In this document: in pieces, positions 62,159-64,000 of the stretch
How positions within the stretch are numbered: the first letter of the stretch is position 1
Layout of the letters: each line of letters begins with the position of its first letter
Assembly: GCF_003612565.1 (NCBI RefSeq)
Contig: NZ_RAZG01000013.1
Coordinates: forward strand, 1 to 64,000
Direction: 5' to 3'
Source of the DNA: Roseburia sp. 1XD42-69
Lineage (GTDB): Bacteria > Bacillota > Clostridia > Lachnospirales > Lachnospiraceae
DNA: 64,000 nt
The notes under the pieces: generated by a model
The model's database searches: none
What the model was told of the DNA's origin: nothing
What the model saw: only the letters and a program-made list of their open reading frames with translations
Program-made: the position numbers and the translations under genes

Positions 62159-63259
62159 CTACTGCTCTGATTTCTGTTCTGACTCCGTTTCCTGCTCCGT
62201 TTTTATCTCTGTCCCCTGCAAAGCTTCTGTCCCCTGTTCCGTCTCCGGCACATTTTCCGTTTCCGGTTCACTTTCTGTCTCTGTCTCCTGCCGGTTTTTC
62301 CCCAAAAACAGATATTCCCGCTTTGCCGCCTCATCCTCAGGGTAATCCTTTAGGTAGCTTTCCATAGCCTCCTTTGCGCTGTCATAATCCCCGCTGTACT
62401 CGTAAGCCGCTATCTGGTTGCTGCGCAGCTCCTGGGCATTTGTCACTTTCTGCTGGTTTAATCCCTGGTTAAAAAGTTCCAAAGCCTTGTCATAATTCCC
62501 CTGCTCCATCTCCTTTAACCCTTTTTCATTGTAGGCCACGCTGCTTTCCGGGTACTCCTCAATATAAGCCCCGATACATGCTTCAGCTTCCTCTGTTTTT
62601 CCCTGTCTCTGGTACACCTGGGCAAGATAGAGGTTCCCCTCCACATCCCCTTTGTCCACAGCTTTTAAAAGCTGCTCTTCGGCTGAGGGCAGATCCTCCT
62701 TTAAAAGATAAATCTGCCCCTTTACCGTATAATTCCTGGCAGTTCTCCCGGCCCTTTTCTCAAGGGCCTGGGCAAGATATTTTTCCGCCTCATCTGTATA
62801 ACCGGCTCCTTCCAGACTGTTATAAATATGGAGATACATCTCGTCGTCGGAAGCATATTGAATCGCTTTGTCAAAATCTTCTTTTGCCTTATCGCTCTCG
62901 TTATTCTTTAAGTATACGCATCCCCGCAAAAACCATGCATCCGCATTTTTTTTGTCGTACTCAAGGAGTGCGTCATATGTCTCAATAGCCCCGGTAAGGC
63001 TTCCCGATGCAAACTGGGCCGCTGCTTTATAATAGCAGATATCCACCTCATTGGCCCCTAATCCCCTTGCCTCATCCAAAGCATTGTTAAAGGCTTCTTC
63101 CGCCTCCTCATAATCTCCTTCCTCCATGGCGTTTAACCCGATTTGCCGGTACGCCTCCTCTTTTTCCAGCCGCTCCTCACTTGTACTGCAGCCATTTGCC
63201 AGGGCAAGTCCCATACAAAACAAAGTCCCTGCCAGCATATATCTTTTTTTCCCTCTCAT
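62159..63259 (-). CDS. Tetratricopeptide-repeat lipoprotein
   Basis: 366-aa protein. A lipobox (GLALANGCS) is followed by about eight TPR units from residue 38 to 300, such as AYRQIGLNAMEEGDYEEAEE and ADAWFLRGCVYLKNNESDKA. The tail (about 310-366) is a Glu/Thr-rich low-complexity stretch of repeated TE/SE pairs. TPR lipoproteins scaffold protein complexes outside the membrane; the partner here is unknown. Overlaps the MATE gene by four bases. Confidence 0.85.
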   Translation of the reverse strand: MRGKKRYMLAGTLFCMGLALANGCSTSEERLEKEEAYRQIGLNAMEEGDYEEAEEAFNNALDEARGLGANEVDICYYKAAAQFASGSLTGAIETYDALLEYDKKNADAWFLRGCVYLKNNESDKAKEDFDKAIQYASDDEMYLHIYNSLEGAGYTDEAEKYLAQALEKRAGRTARNYTVKGQIYLLKEDLPSAEEQLLKAVDKGDVEGNLYLAQVYQRQGKTEEAEACIGAYIEEYPESSVAYNEKGLKEMEQGNYDKALELFNQGLNQQKVTNAQELRSNQIAAYEYSGDYDSAKEAMESYLKDYPEDEAAKREYLFLGKNRQETETESEPETENVPETEQGTEALQGTEIKTEQETESEQKSEQ

Positions 63260-64000
63260 TTTTCCACTACTCCTTCCTTGGGCCTTGTAATATCTTTAAG
63301 CCACCCGTAACTCATATAATGCTTATACACCACCGGAATTTTCCAAAATTCATCCAGACATAAGATAAAGTACACCACCATAGGGGGCAGTTTCCACACA
63401 AATGCGCTTAAAAATCCCAAGGGCACACTGATACACCACATCACAATAATATCACATATCATTCCAAACCTGGAGTCTCCTCCTGCCCGGAAAATCCCGG
63501 CTATAATCAAAGTATTCATAGCCTGTCCAATCACATAGTACCCGCTAATCCAAAGCATAACCCCCAGGTAATCCTGGGCCCTGTCCGTAAGGGAAAAACA
63601 GGAAAATACAATAGGGCGCAGGCTTATCACAACAAGACCGGTTACAATCCCCACCAAAAGTGTGACATGGCATGCCCTGGAAGCGTCCTTTCTGGCATCC
63701 TCAAGACGCCCCTCTCCGATTTCAATTCCCAAAAGCACAGATGCCCCTGCACCCAGGGCAAAACATAAAATCGTACACAAATCCCGCACTGTGGTCACCA
63801 CGGAACTGGCGGCCACCATATCCCCATTCATATGTCCCATAATCACAGAGTACATGGAAAAGGCCACTGTCCAGGCACAGTCGTTTATCAATGCGGGAAT
63901 GGAATACTTTAAAAAGTCCTGGAATAAAAGTTTATTCCTGCCAAACATTACATTCAACTGAATCCGAAATGTCTTTCCCCGAAGTGCGTCTATCAGACAC
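63256..64000 (-). CDS. MATE family efflux transporter (C-terminal part, cut by the window end)
   Basis: About 248 residues of the C-terminal half of a MATE antiporter; the frame stays open to base 64000, so the start lies outside the window. MATE proteins export drugs or metabolites with Na+ or H+. Family features include KYSIPALINDCAWTVAFSMY and ALGAGASVLLGIEIGEGRLEDA. An in-frame TTG at 63957 exists but is internal: the residues upstream of it continue the same membrane protein. Confidence 0.88.
   Translation of the reverse strand, partial: CLIDALRGKTFRIQLNVMFGRNKLLFQDFLKYSIPALINDCAWTVAFSMYSVIMGHMNGDMVAASSVVTTVRDLCTILCFALGAGASVLLGIEIGEGRLEDARKDASRACHVTLLVGIVTGLVVISLRPIVFSCFSLTDRAQDYLGVMLWISGYYVIGQAMNTLIIAGIFRAGGDSRFGMICDIIVMWCISVPLGFLSAFVWKLPPMVVYFILCLDEFWKIPVVYKHYMSYGWLKDITRPKEGVVEK

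Noticed and set aside
1-64000. CRISPR arrays, insertion sequences, integrases or prophage genes
   Set aside because: No spaced direct repeats, transposase or integrase motifs were seen on either strand.

Overview
The window looks like chromosomal DNA of an anaerobic, spore-forming, low-to-middle G+C Firmicute, most likely a gut-type Lachnospiraceae (Clostridia). The evidence is an alpha/beta-type small acid-soluble spore protein, a PPi-type phosphofructokinase, a butyrate-type crotonase, Firmicute gene order (tig-clpP-clpX-lon-ysxC), strong AGGAGG ribosome sites, a leucine T-box and many small DUF proteins typical of that family. No CRISPR array, transposase, integrase or phage gene was found.

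Layout. 0.2-0.7 kb: a DUF4869 protein. 0.7-7.6 kb: a minus-strand eight-gene operon (RidA-like, 2Fe-2S subunit, FAD/ferredoxin subunit, BFD-like 2Fe-2S subunit, FAD amine oxidase subunit, P-II protein, APC permease, ornithine-cyclodeaminase-like protein). It looks like an amino-acid or opine-like oxidation pathway and is divergent from a LysR regulator. 8.7-11.7 kb: CPBP protease, EF-hand protein, double-domain bacteriohemerythrin. 11.8-18.3 kb (minus): a 50-aa coiled-coil protein, glycogen phosphorylase, type-2-like IleRS, DUF4190 protein. 18.5-21.9 kb: small membrane DUF proteins, a glycosyltransferase and UDP-galactopyranose mutase. 22-28 kb: PPi-PFK, a possible structured RNA, mutY, crt, a lipoprotein, proC.

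28-38 kb (minus): protein quality control and zinc uptake (tig, clpP, clpX, lon, ysxC, znuA-, znuC- and znuB-like genes, parvulin, DUF4250). 38-44 kb: spore protein, a secreted repeat protein, DJ-1/CYTH pair, DUF1653 pair, KtrB/KtrA-like potassium uptake. 44-50 kb (minus): an oligopeptide transporter operon oppBCDFA with a strong promoter and a structured leader. Its OppA appears circularly permuted. 50-52 kb: a broken PAS-GGDEF-EAL gene and tRNA-Leu. 52.6-54.7 kb: leucine T-box plus leuA. 54.7-60.8 kb (minus): a secreted FN3/SH3 protein and a Bce-type antimicrobial-peptide sensing/resistance module preceded by a PIN toxin-antitoxin pair. 60.9-64 kb: hflX, a TPR lipoprotein and the C-terminal half of a MATE transporter cut by the window end.

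The points most worth following up are the circularly permuted OppA, the P-II-containing amine-oxidation operon, the opp leader with an 8-nt loop-loop complementarity, the GGDEF domain deletion, and the toxin-antitoxin pair coupled to bceRS. All functional statements come from reading motifs in the translated sequence; no database search was run.
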